NCBI GenBank assembly: GCA_963662155.1 | Contig: OY759263.1 | Location: 127,001 to 191,000 of the forward strand | DNA length: 64,000 nucleotides | Source of the DNA: Lamellibrachia columna | Lineage: Eukaryota > Annelida > Polychaeta > Sabellida > Siboglinidae | Direction: 5' to 3' | Shown here: piece by piece, positions 33,380-44,027 of the stretch | Numbering within the stretch: the first letter of the stretch is position 1 | How the letters are laid out: each line of letters begins with the position of its first letter | Position numbers and translations under genes: made by a program | The notes under the pieces: generated by a model | What the model was told of the DNA's origin: nothing | Databases searched by the model: none | What the model saw: only the letters and a program-made list of their open reading frames with translations

Positions 33380-33625
33380 ATCCCCTTTAACATGCAAAAT
33401 ATGCAATGTTCCAAGATATAGAATACTGTGATACACTAACATATCTTGTTCTAAATGTGCATTGTTCCATGATATATGATATAGAATAGTGTAATTCACT
33501 AACATCTCTTGTTCTAAATGTGCATTGTTCCATGATATATGATATAGAATACTGTAATTCACTAACATCTCTTGTTCTAAATGTGCACTGTTCCATGATA
33601 TAGAATACTGTAATTCACTAATATA
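33380..33625. repeat. ~77 bp tandem array (3-4 copies)
   Basis: Units share TGTTCCATGATAT, ATAGAATACTGTAATTCACTA and ACATCTCTTGTTCTAAATGTG, with small length differences caused by a duplicated ATATGAT. Confidence 0.9.
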
Positions 33626-33997
33626 TTTTATTCATAGATTAATGTTAACTAAAATAACATAAAGTTGCACTGAAATTATTTTAAAAAGGGTTCGAGAAAT
33701 AAGTAAGAGAATCACAGACCAGTGAATTTAACATCAGTGATTTGTAAATTAATAGAAAGGTTAATTAAAGTAGTATGTCTTGTTAGACATAAATTATTAA
33801 ATCCATCTCAACATGGATTCCTAAAAGTGAGATCAAACTTAACAGATATGTTATCTTTCTTGGAAGAAATAACTAAGTGGATAGACGAGGGATCACTAGT
33901 AGATATTATCTACTTATATTTTCAGAAAACTTTCGAGAAAGTACCACAACAAAGATTACTATTTAAATTAAAAGCCTATTGTATCAGAGATGGCATA

Positions 33998-35556
33998 CCT
34001 TAAATACTCTATTTGTAGCCACACCCCTAATTAAAGCCATACCCCGACTTTCCTCCACACCGTTTGTTGCAGGCAAAAACTGTATTTAAATCCGCACCCA
34101 GACTTTGAGCCAAGACCGTTTTAACCCAAATTTCTGTAGTGCACAAAATTAGGAACAATTTAAATGGGTTCCACAAAAAAGTAATAACTTTGCATATATC
34201 CATTGGGAGAAATGTAGTCATACTTGTGGGCTATACAATAAAGGTCAAATTATTCAAATATGTTGAGAAGTTTTGTTTGTATGACGTTTTATGTAGAACC
34301 ATGTATAACGTTGATGCCTATGCATTAGTAAAACATGCGTTGCATGTATTGCAGCAGATTAAAAAGACTACCCAGGGTATAGCTGGTTGTCTGTTGTTGC
34401 GCCAGCTTTATCAACTTCAAAGGTGTTTGAGTGACAGCCAGTAACTATGTAATAAGGTGTTTGAGTGACAGCCAGTAACTATGTAATAAGGTGTTTGAGT
34501 GACAGCCAGTAACTATGTAATAACTGGACGTCACAAGCAGCCGGCTGCAGCTGATGGAACGGATATTATGGTTTTATCTATTTCTTAGTAAAAGTTCCTG
34601 TTGTAGAAAGTGGTGTGTCATTGTTGAAAAGCATTTGATCAAATGTTAGCACATTCACTTTAACAAGCCTTGACATTGTTTATTTACTCTCTTATGTTGT
34701 TTCTGGGGTTGTGCATTGCAGACTTCACATAACTCTTCAGGATATTATAACTCAATCTGTTGTAAATGCAAACGTCTCCAACGAGGGAATGGCAATGCAT
34801 GTTGATTACATAATTGGCAAGGCGTGACCATTATTCTCAGAACTACTGGGTACTCGGGGTGCTGCTAAAAGTGTCAATCATAAAAGATGCGAATAAATAC
34901 ATTATTATTGAAAGAAACACATGTGAATGTATCTGTCTTGTGTTCAGATTCGCGGCTCATACATAGCTTGGTAATTCACGAAACTTTTTAACATCAAACG
35001 GCACAAACACTAGCAACTTCGATTGACAGATTGGTCTATTTCGCAGACAGTTTACTAGTGTGGGTTAACAGGACCAACTGCATAGAATAGCAGGTGTGTG
35101 GGATTATACCACTGTATCTTGTACCAGAGTAAATGTAATTAACTCCAAGGAGGCACTGATAATGGCGTTGCTTTGACAATCGGATGAAGCCAGCAAGGTG
35201 TGAACATTATGCTTAGAACTCCTCATAAAATTAACACAGCTTAAAACATCAAAACCTGAAACCATGTGCGACATCGGTGTTGCGGTAATCAGCGGTAATA
35301 ATTATCATTAACATCAATCGCCCATTCAAGCAGCAGATGCGACACTTGTGGGAGCACTGGAAGTTTTTTCGCTGATTATAAACCATTATTTACCACACTA
35401 ATAGCCATTACTATTGACAACCCAATGAGCCAACTTTAAAAAATGTTTCAGCAAATTACCGTATTTAAAGCCGCACCCCAACTTTGCCGTCATCATCATC
35501 AATTCGGCTACACATTAATGTAACTGAAGCCAAGGCTACAAATCGAGTATTTACGG
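33998..35556. mobile_element. non-autonomous DNA transposon with TA target duplication and ~23 bp TIRs
   Basis: The left end is TA/CCTTAAATACTCTATTTGTA GCC. The right end, inverted, is TA/CCGTAAATACTCGATTTGTA GCC. TA flanks both sides (33996-33997 and 35557-35558). Removing the element restores an uninterrupted CR1 sequence (GATGGCATAATCGACTG), which proves insertion. Subterminal direct motifs near TGTATTTAAA-CCGCACCC-ACTTT occur at about 34078 and 35460. No transposase frame is seen. TA duplication fits Tc1/mariner-like elements, but the superfamily is unproven. Confidence 0.85.
34422..34524. repeat. 34 bp repeat, three tandem copies
   Basis: Three near-identical units of GTGTTTGAGTGACAGCCAGT AACTATGTAATAAG lie inside the DNA transposon. 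Confidence 0.95.
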
Positions 35557-36424
35557 TAATCGACTGAACAGAAAAATAGCTGATTCACAGAAGACAGCGT
35601 GTTGTAGTAGATGGGGAGGTTTCAAACTGGAAATCAGTCTTGAGTGGGGTACCACAAGGATCAGCATTAGGACCTTTATTATTCTTAATATATATCAATG
35701 ACTTGGACAATAATATACCAAGCAATGTACTGACATTTGCAGATGACACAAAAGTGCTTAGAAAGGTTAACAATGATGATGATAAACAACATTTACAAAA
35801 CGACCTAGACAAATTAGTTAATGGCAGATGTTGTTCAATTTTGGGAAATGTAAATGTGTACATACATAGGCGAAATATAACATACAAGAAAAAGCACTAG
35901 TTAGGCCTCATTTAGAACACTGCATACAAGCTTGGAAACCATATCATAAGAAGGATATAGATATGCTTGAACAAATACAGAGGAGAGCAACTAAAATGAT
36001 TCTCGAACTCAGTTATGAAGAACTCCTAAAAGAATGTGGGTTAACAACCCTCGAGACAAGGTGGTTAAGAGGAGATCAAATTGAAGTTTCTAAGATATTA
36101 AATGGGTATGAAAATATTGATAGATATTTTTTCTCACTTAACACAGTAGAACTAGAGGACATGAAGTAACATTAGTAAAGGACCAGTGTAGATTGGATAT
36201 CAGGAAGTACTCGTTCCCAAAGAGGACAATAAATGAATGGAACAAATTATCTACAGATTGTGTAACTGCTAGCAGATTGAATATGTTTAAAAACAAGGTT
36301 GACACACATCTCAGGAAGGCGGGTTACACATAGATGAAACATTTTTGGATTCTCGATAAACCAATGGCTTCCTTGTCCACTTGCCATCTGAGCCTTTGCC
36401 TTGGATAGGTGCTTAATCAATTAG

Positions 36425-36830
36425 ATTTTTTTGCAAGTCTCAATTCAAATTAATTTTGCGAAAAACAAAACCTACTTAGTATCAACCGTAACATGCTAGC
36501 TCGTTTGTGCAACTTTTGTATGTAGTTTTTGTGAAATCATCAGACAAACTATTAAATTAGTTAATGCTTGTTCAAGCATTAACTGAAGTGAACATTGAAA
36601 TGCTGAAAAATCAAGATTTTCTTCCTTGACAAATTTTTTAAACTTTGTAATATGATTGGCGAGAGGATGGAAGTCATGCCCATGATCAGCATTGAACCAC
36701 ACAGTGCTTAACATTTTGAATATCCACTACTTTGATCCTTACCAAATCTAAAGTCTAAAGTAAATTTTGTCGATGATTTGAGTAAAAACGCATTTATTCT
36801 CTCACATTGACTGCGGATGTTACATAAACT
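36425..36830. repeat. unnamed dispersed repeat, copy 2 (~400 bp)
   Basis: Same family and orientation as 8167-8505, with about 60 bp of extra sequence in the middle (a Thr-coding-like AAGCATTAAC inversion and a GATTGGCGAGAGGATGG segment). It directly follows the 3' end of a CR1 copy. The boundary beyond GACTGCGGA is where the two copies stop matching. Confidence 0.72.
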
Positions 36831-36997
36831 ATTCACACACTACATATTTGGACACCAAAGAACTGGGTTTGTGACAGGCTAAATCAGTTGAGGAAGCGGT
36901 TTTAAGTAACTGGCAAGTAATATGAAATAGGCTCACACCATCTAATATTTAAACAGTCATATTAAGTCAACATTCGTGCAAATCTATCAAATCTCCT

Positions 36998-37050
36998 GTT
37001 CTCCCGTCCGGGAGAACAAATCATCTCCTGTTCTCATGGATGGGAGAACA
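36998..37050. repeat. paired hairpins with GTTCTCCC/GGGAGAAC arms
   Basis: GTTCTCCCG-TC-CGGGAGAAC at 36998-37017 is a perfect 9 bp stem with a 2 base loop. About 12 bases later GTTCTC-ATGGAT-GGGAGAAC forms a second weaker hairpin, followed by another GGGAGAAC. Each is preceded by ATCTCCT. Confidence 0.8.
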
Positions 37051-37419
37051 ACGGGAGAACAAATCTCCCAGATTTCTATTGAAACCAAAATTATTTTTGT
37101 GTGCCCTAAGAAAAGCTTATCAATCTCTCATTTTACTGATGCCCACAATAATAAAAAGGGTTAGTTCAATCAAGTTTCTTGCAGACTGGACAAGGGAAAA
37201 TGAGTTATGTATGTATGACTTAAGCCATTTCACACACCTACATTTCTTGTAGTAGTTTAACCTATTATAATAGACATGAATGCTAGATTTGTTGGTATTA
37301 AATAGGTTAACATAAACATAATGACAATATATTAATTTCTTTCACTACAGACAAGTGCCATACGGTGACAGTTTGTCACACTAAAATAAGTTTTATGTCT
37401 GATGTGACAATGCCATTAC

Positions 37420-37560
37420 CTTAACAACCTCAGCCTGCAGGTTTAGGACACGCTGTTCCTTATCGTGCACTTGTCGAATCAGACTCTGTACGCTGGTTGG
37501 TGACTCGGAATCTGATGCAATGCCTTCATCCATTTCAATTGTAACCCTGTTCCGATTTGC
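37420..37560 (-). CDS. AMOT-like: angiomotin-like gene, exon 3 (141 bp)
   Basis: Acceptor TTGTTGTCAG/GCAAATC and donor GTTAAG/GTAATG; phase 0 on both sides. It encodes 47 residues: ANRNRVTIEMDEGIASDSES, then SVQSLIRQVHDKEQRVLNLQ and AEVVK. The second part matches the AMOT helix '[23 protein letters not shown]' immediately before the WEQK block, which is found in exon 4. The acidic/serine insert at the exon start is not in the vertebrate proteins as I recall them. Confidence 0.83.
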
Positions 37561-38007
37561 CTGACAACAAATTCATGCTGGGTATACCACACCACATCAA
37601 ACGAAACATAACTGTTCCAACATGATGTTATCAAATTGATACACAGCCACACAATCACGCACGCACGCACGCACGCATGCACGCACGCACATGATGTTCA
37701 ATAATAAAACGCACATGCAACCACTGGGAACCCATTTCTAGTTGTTTCCAGCTCTGTGCAACGTTCTATTAACTCACTAGTCCATGTGTTGTGGTTACTA
37801 TAATTTGATGGTGTTCCGAGGTCTCATTCAACTAGCCTCAGTCTAGTCACTAGCGTCATAGATCACAGAGCCACCAGCAACCACCAATCAGTAACCATCA
37901 GTGAATAGTCAGCAATAAAATACACGAATCAGTAGCCACTGGATGCATTACATTCAAACTTAGATGACAGGAACACCACAACTTGTGTCTGGCGGAAGTG
38001 CACAAAC
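37561..38007 (-). other. angiomotin-like intron between exons 2 and 3
   Basis: A 447 bp GT-AG intron with a short ACGC(A/G) repeat (about 37655-37690) and otherwise unique sequence. Confidence 0.7.
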
Positions 38008-38157
38008 CTTCTGCTCCTTCAGTAGTCGAACTTCTTCTTCGAGTTTGGAGCGGAGGCGTTGTTCAACGAGTTCACGTTTCTCAGTGATCAGTTTCATCTT
38101 TAGCAGCGTCTTCTGCAGGTCATCGACCTTCTTCTCCTGTGTGTGGCGGCGTTGCAT
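38008..38157 (-). CDS. AMOT-like: angiomotin-like gene, exon 2 (150 bp)
   Basis: Acceptor GTTGTTGTAG/ATGCAACG and donor CAGAAG/GTTTGTG; phase 0 on both sides, 50 codons. The sequence is charged and coiled-coil-like: KKVDDLQKTLLKMKLITEKR, then ELVEQRLRSKLEEEVRLLKE. It matches the AMOT segment '[38 protein letters not shown]'. AMOT proteins tether YAP in the Hippo pathway and organise cell junctions and actin; this coiled coil mediates dimerisation and membrane association. The ATG at the exon start is internal, not an initiator. Confidence 0.88.
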
Positions 38158-38375
38158 CTACAACAACACCAGCCTTAGAGTTGCATCTACAACACCAGAC
38201 TTAGAGCTGCATCTACACCAGGTTTAGAGCAGCATCTACGACACCATACTTAGAGCTGCAACTACAACTCCAGACTTAGAGCTGCAACTACAACAACATC
38301 AAACTTACAGCTGCAATTACAACACCAGACTTAGAGCTGCAATTACAACAACACCAAACTTACAGCTGCAACTAC
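38158..38375 (-). repeat. tandem array of duplicated exon-2 3' splice sites (~29 bp, ~8 copies)
   Basis: On the minus strand the units read CTCTAAGTCTGGTGTTGTAG followed by ATGCA or TTGCAG. Each repeats the authentic border TGGTGTTGTTGTAG/ATGCAACGCC at 38157. Most copies keep the TAG/(A/T)TGCA junction; one has TAATTGCAG instead. The array sits directly against the exon. Confidence 0.88.
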
Positions 38376-38990
38376 GCTTGCGAGCGTTACTTGCTAAAAT
38401 GGAGGATGCACCACTCTTCATCTCGCTGAACGAGTTTCCGCATGAGTAATCTATCTTGTTTACTCTAGAATCTTTGGTTTTGGCTTGGATATCACAAGAT
38501 ATGTTAAATTTCACAGATGCATCTGCATGCCAGTTGTAGTGGACACGTATTAGTGCGAACCTAGCCCTAAGTTTGAGATATCATTGTATTAGTTTATTAT
38601 TAGTAGTAAGAAGAGTAAAATAGAAATCATGCAAATATGTAGTGTGTAAAATTGTAATTAGAACTTAGATTCAATGAGTGACGTTGGACGTTGTCGCCCC
38701 GCAGATTTTCGCACATACGATAAAGAGGTGTCTCGTTCAACGTACATCTATTCAACAATGAACTCGATGTTTTCTTCAAAGTGTTAGTTAGGGCATTCAA
38801 TCTTCAAAATGTTAGAGTAAAAAAAAATTATCTTCAAAGTGTTAGAAAATATTCCATGTGATTACCCAGGAAAGTAATCAATTTAGAAAGTTAGGTTTAC
38901 CCAAATCTACTGGTAAGATATGTGAAAAGTGATCGGTATTTCAGCAGTTCTTCATTGAAAAAATTTCAAATACACATCATGCCACCGAAT
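38376..38990. other. intronic sequence, nothing further assignable
   Basis: Unique, AT-rich sequence inside the 5 kb intron between exons 1 and 2 of the angiomotin-like gene. A three-fold echo of TCTTCAAAGTGTTAG occurs at 38773-38846. Confidence 0.4.
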
Positions 38991-38994
38991 TGCA

Positions 38995-40505
38995 TGCCGA
39001 GCCGAACACTTTCGATCGGTCTACATTAACATGTGCAACTCTGTGAATTTAAGCTGGCGATGACTGCAGACATCAGACGGATCGTTCTCCAGTCGTCTGC
39101 GAAATCCTACAACCTTGACCCGATGCCGACACGCTTGTTGAAAGGCAACATCGACCAACTCGCACCGATCCTAACTGATATCATCAACACGTCGCTCGAA
39201 ACAGGTGTCGTTCCGGCAGACATGAAGCACGCGTTAGTGGCACCTATACTTAAGAAATGTGGTCTCGACGTGAACTCACTTGCCAACTACCATACTACAT
39301 CAAACCTACATTTTGTCTCGAAAACATTAGAATGCGCCGTCACATTGATACCAACGGCTTCAACGACCCGTTCCAGAGCGCCGACCGAGACACAGCACGG
39401 AGACGGCTCTGGTCCGAATTCATGAAGACATGATGCAGGCAACTGACTCACGGCGTGGCGTGTTGCTTGTTCTATTAGATCTAAGAGCAGCATTCGACAC
39501 ACTAGTCCACAGCTTTCTACTGTTTCGACTTCTTGATATCGGACTAAGCCAGACAGTGTTTACATGGTTCACATCATACCTCGCAGACCGAACTAATGCA
39601 ATAAAGATACGCGAAGCAACTTCAGCGCCGAGACTTATTCATCATGGTGTTCCGCAGGGCTCGGTTCTAGGTCCGATTCTATTCAACATGTACATTCTAC
39701 CTATCGCGGACATCTTCGAACGCCATCAGATCCGCTACCACATATATGCGGATGACATTCAATTATACGCTGAGTGTCTGCCACTGAACCATGCAGACTC
39801 ATTACGAAAAATCTACGAATGTGTACGTGACATAAGACACTGGCTAAACTATCTCCTACTCAACGAGACGAAAATAGAAGCCATAGTTTTTCGTTCTACC
39901 ACCGTCCGTCCGCCTTCTGCTATGTCCACTATCATGTGTGGGGTCTGCACTGACGCGCACGGTTCGTGACATCGGCGTTATACTTGTTATAACGATAAGA
40001 TACGAACAAGCCTTACCATCACAGCATGCAAGACTCTTGTTCACTCCCTCGACTACGGGAACTCTGTACTGTATGGCATCTCTGACCGCCTCTTGCACCG
40101 TCTTGAGATGGTACAGCGGTCGGAAGTCCGAGTTGTTTTGCGGATTAGGTGGGGTGACCGGCGAAGCACGACGGCAGTGCTGATACAACTACACTGGTTG
40201 CCAGTCAAGTATCGCATTGAATACAAACTACTCGTCATTGTGTTTTGCGCCCTTCATGATCGGATGCCAGCGTACATCGCCTCGCCCATCACGCCGTATG
40301 TTCCACGCCCTACAATCTGCCGATCATGCCCTACTTATCGTTCCGCGCCACAACCTCGAGCATTACGGCCGCCTTTCATTCTCTCGCGTTGTGCCGACTC
40401 TATGGAACGCGCTACCGGAAGACCTCCATCTGACCGAGTGCATGGACATATTTAAAGCGCGTCTTAAGACTCATTATTTCAAACTTGCTTTTAATGTTTA
40501 GTTCT
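38995..40505 (+). mobile_element. L2-like LINE, RT to C-terminus, frameshifted
   Basis: Plus-strand pieces are as follows. 39033-39425 reads SAKSYNLDPMPTRLLKGN and ALVAPILKKCGLDVNSLANY. 39430-39969 reads GVLLVLLDLRAAFDTLVHS, HHGVPQGSVLGPILFNMYIL, the catalytic YADDIQLYAE and LLLNETKIEAIVF. 40093-40501 reads LHWLPVKYRIEYKLLVIVF, then TLWNALPEDLHLTE and FKARLKTHYFKLAF. This motif set (LDPIPT-LLK, YADDIQLY, LHWLPV-YRI-YK) is typical of L2-type elements by recall. Frameshifts near 39340, 39425, 39955, 40165 and 40265 inactivate it. The endonuclease is missing. Confidence 0.88.
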
Positions 40506-40860
40506 ATATACCACTCATATCATAGTATTTATTATTAACATTGTTCTTAATTGTCTACTATTATACTAGTTTATTATTTCAAATATTTATTCATTAATGT
40601 ATTATTTTAATTATTTATTATTCATTAAATTAATTATTTATTATTCATTAATTAGTTCATTAAATTAATTATTTAATAATTCATTATTCATTCATAAAAT
40701 GTCTCATTGCATATATGCTTTTGTATGTACATTGATACTTTTAGCTTGTGTTCTTCTTATAACTGAAAGATGTATTGACATAGTTATTAGGAATTATTAA
40801 CCCAATTTGAACCAACAAGGGGAGTAAGTCACTTCAGCCCATTCACTGTTACTCAAATAT
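40506..40860. other. AT-rich 3' flank of the L2-like element
   Basis: ATT/TTA-rich repeats of TTATTATTCATTAA with no coding potential. This is probably the element's 3' UTR and tail, ending before the 50 bp array. Confidence 0.5.
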
Positions 40861-40899
40861 TACTTCTGGACTGAAGAAACTGTTCAATTACCAACACAA

Positions 40900-42695
40900 A
40901 TCATGACATACACACAGTTGGTACCTCAACCCTTGTAGTCAACAATAGTAGGGGTACACACAGCTGGTACTTAACACCAACCCTTGTAGTCAACAACAGT
41001 AGGGGTACACACAGCTGGTACTTAACCCTAACAATGTAGTCAACAACAGTAGGGATACACACAGCTGGTACTTAACACCAACCCTTGTAGTCAACAACAG
41101 TAGGGATACACACAGCTGGTACTTAACCCTAACAATGTAGTCAACAACAGTAGGGATACACACAGCTGGTACCTCAACCCTTGTAGTCAACAACAGTAGG
41201 GGTGCACACAGCTGGTACTTAACACCAACCCTTGTAGTCAACAACAGTAGGGGTACACACAGCTGGTACTTAACCCTAACAATGTAGTCAACAACAGTAG
41301 GGGTACACACAACTGGTACTTAACCTTAACAATGTAGTCAACAACAGTAGGGATACACACAGCTGGTACTTAACCCTAACAATGTAGTCAACAACAGTAG
41401 GGATACACACAGCTGGTACCTCAACCCTTGTAGTCAACAACAGTAGGGGTACACACAGCTGGTACTTAACCCTAACAATGTAGTCAACAACAGTAGGGGT
41501 ACACACAACTGGTACTTAACCCTAACAATGTAGTCAACAACAGTAGGGATACACACAGCTGGTACTTAACCCTAACAATGTAGTCAACAACAGTAGGGAT
41601 ACACACAGCTGGTACTTAACCCTAACAATGTAGTCAACAACAGTAGGGATACACACAGCTGGTAGTTAACCTTAACAATGTAGTCAACAACAGTAGGGGT
41701 ACACACAACTGGTACTTAACCCTAACAATGTAGTCAACAACAGTAGGGATACACACAGCTGGTACCTCAACCCTTGTAGTCAACAACAGTAGGAATACAC
41801 ACAGCTGGTACTTAACACCAACCCTTGTAGTCAACAACAGTAGGGATACACACAACTGATACTTAACCCTAACAATGTAGTCAACAACAGTAGGGATACA
41901 CACAGCTTAACACCAACCCTTGTAGTCAAAAACAGTAGAGGTACACACAGCTGGTACTTAACCTTAACAATGTAGTCAACAACAGTAGGGGTACACACAA
42001 CTGGTACTTAACACCAACCCTTGTAGTCAACAACAGTAGGGGTACACACAGCTGGTACTTAACCCTAACCCTTGTAGTCAACAATAGTAGGGATACACAT
42101 AACTGGTATTTAACCCTCACAATGTAGTCAACACCAGTAGAGTACACACATCTGGTACTTAACCCTAACCCTTGTAGTCAACAACAGTAGGGGTACACAC
42201 AGCTGGTACTTAACCCTAACCCTTGTAGTCAACAATAGTAGAGTACACACAGCTGGTACTTAACCCCAACCCTAGTATTCAACAACAGTAGGGATACACA
42301 CAGCTAGTACTTAACTCTAACAATGTAGTCAACAACAGTAGGGATACAAACAGCTGGTACTTAACCCTAACCCTTGTAGTCAACAATAGAAGGAATACAC
42401 ACAGCTGGTACTTAACCCTAATCCTTGTAGTCAACAACAGTAGTGATACACATAGCTGGTACTTAACCCTAACTCTTGTAGTCAACAATCACAGCTGGTA
42501 TTTAACCCTAACACTTGTAGTCAACAACAGTAGGGGTACACACAGCTGGTACTTAACACCAACCCGTGTATTCAACAACAGTAGGAATACACACAGCTGG
42601 TACTTAACACCAACCCTTGTAGTCAACAACAGCAGGAGTACAAACGGCTGGCACTTAACCATAAACCTTCTAGTCCACAACACCAAGGGTACACG
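40900..42695. repeat. 50 bp tandem array (~36 copies, 1.8 kb)
   Basis: The unit is TGTAGTCAACAACAGTAGGG followed by (A/G)TACACACAGCTGGTACTTAA CCCTAACAA. An alternative ending ACACCAACCCT alternates with CCCTAACAA. The copies diverge toward the right end. Minus-strand open frames (VKYQLCVPLLLLTT) are repeat artefacts. The array is in the intron between exons 1 and 2 of the angiomotin-like gene. Confidence 0.97.
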
Positions 42696-42744
42696 TGACT
42701 AATACTTCAGGATCTGAGGCAATCTTAATAACATTTGGAATACA

Positions 42745-42915
42745 CCAACTTGAAATATGTGGGGTAATTTAACATCATCATTATATGACTTGAAACATGT
42801 GGAGTCATTTAGTATTAGCATTATATTACTTGAAACATGTGATGTGGAGTCATTTAACATCAGCATATACCACTTGATACACATGGAGTCATTTAACATC
42901 AGCATATGCAGCCAT
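42745..42915. repeat. ~37 bp tandem array (4 copies)
   Basis: Units share ACTTGAAACATGTGGAGTCA followed by TTTAACATCAGCATATA, with one copy carrying a GTGAT insertion. Confidence 0.85.
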
Positions 42916-43188
42916 GCGTGCACCGCTCAGACAGGTCATAATATTTGTTACAATATCAAACGCATTCTATGTGCATCCATCATTAAAAAAATATTTACCA
43001 ATAACCCACAAATTACAAGTATTTCACAAGTAATACTGTATGAGTACAAAACTAAGTCTGAAAACTGAACATTAAACAATATGCAAGTATTAGTTATTTT
43101 TCAAAACCTTCAGAACAAGTACTTTGGCACTTCTCACCACTTTCTGGAACTATGGTAATTTATATACCACTGGGTTCGATACAAATAC

Positions 43189-43334
43189 CTCTTCTTCATA
43201 TTTGAAGGTGCTGGATCTGGCGTTGGTCAAGGCATCGCTCAACACATCAATGTGTGCCCGCAGTTCCTGTATCGTTGACCGCTGTGTGGCGCGCTCCAGC
43301 AGCAGCCTCTCTCTGGATGCAAGAAGGTCTCGGT
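43189..43334 (-). CDS. AMOT-like: angiomotin-like gene, exon 1 of those seen (146 bp)
   Basis: Acceptor TTTGCATGTAG/ACCGAG and donor GAAGAAGAG/GTATTTGT. The exon enters in phase 1 (two leftover bases) and leaves in phase 0. It reads RDLLASRERLLLERATQRST, then IQELRAHIDVLSDALTNARS and KYEEE, matching the AMOT stretch '[37 protein letters not shown]'. The preceding exons, which would hold the YAP-binding PPxY/LPxY motifs, must lie to the right and were not found in this window. Confidence 0.85.
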
Positions 43335-43418
43335 CTACATGCAAATGTGTCAACTTCAGTGATGTCAAATGAAGAAACAATACAATAGCAACAATCAAAG
43401 CTGGAGCAATGAAAATCA

Positions 43419-44022
43419 ATACCAGTAGTGTACTCCGATACCAGTAGTGTACACCAATACCAGTAGTGTACATTTATACCAGCAGTGTACACCAATGCCA
43501 GTAGTGTACACTTATACCAGCAGTGTACACCAATACCAGTAGTGTACACTTATACCAGCATTGTACACCAATACCAGTAATGTACACTTATACCAGCAGT
43601 GTACACCAATACCAGTAGTGTTGTTTTCTGATACCAGCAGTGTACACTTATGATACCAGCAGTGTACTTTTCTGATACCAGCAATGTACACTTAGGATAC
43701 CAGCAATGTACACTTAGGATACCAGTAATGTACACTTAGGATACCAACAGTGTACACTTATAATACCAGTAGTATACTTTTCTGACACCAGCAATGTACA
43801 CTTATGATACTAGAAGTGTACACTTACAATAACAGCAGTGTACACTTACAATAACAGCAATGTACACTTATAACACCAGCAGTGTACACTTATGATAACA
43901 GCAATGTACACTTATGATAACAGCAATGTACACTTACGATAACAGCAGTGTACATTTATGATACCAGCAGTGTACACTTATGATACCAGCAGTTAACTTC
44001 TCTGATACCAGCAATATACACT
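43419..44022. repeat. ~20-22 bp minisatellite (TACCAGCAGTGTACACTTA)n
   Basis: About 27 units of ATACCAGCAGTGTACACTTA (CCAAT in the left part), becoming more diverged rightward (AGGATACC, AATAACAGC variants). The same family recurs, same orientation, at 54960-55190. Confidence 0.93.
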
Positions 44023-44027
44023 CATGA

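Larger units (their letters stand above)
33683..36405 (+). mobile_element. CR1-clade LINE on plus strand, interrupted by a DNA transposon
   Basis: The 5' piece (33683-33997) has diverged RT sequence: NLTSVICKLIERLI, SQHGFLKVRSNLTDMLSF and EEITKWIDEGS-VDIIYLYFQK. The 3' piece (35557-36405) has SGVPQGSALGPLLFLIYIND, LTFADDTKVLRKV, LEQIQRRATKMILEL and LTTLETRWLRGDQIEV, ending with the conserved 3' UTR and tail. An internal deletion near 35825-35895 removes about 180 bp. Stops and frameshifts make it inactive. Confidence 0.9.
30983..37419 (-). other. angiomotin-like intron between exons 3 and 4
   Basis: A 6.4 kb intron holding the 20 bp array (31070-33085), a ~77 bp array (33380-33625), a CR1 copy with a nested DNA transposon (33683-36405), a second copy of an unnamed dispersed repeat (36425-36830) and a hairpin cluster (36998-37050). 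Confidence 0.7.

Noticed and set aside
40990..42686. Series of short minus-strand frames (LLLLTT-rich) in the 50 bp array, possible membrane peptides
   Set aside because: They repeat with the array unit and break at each length variant.
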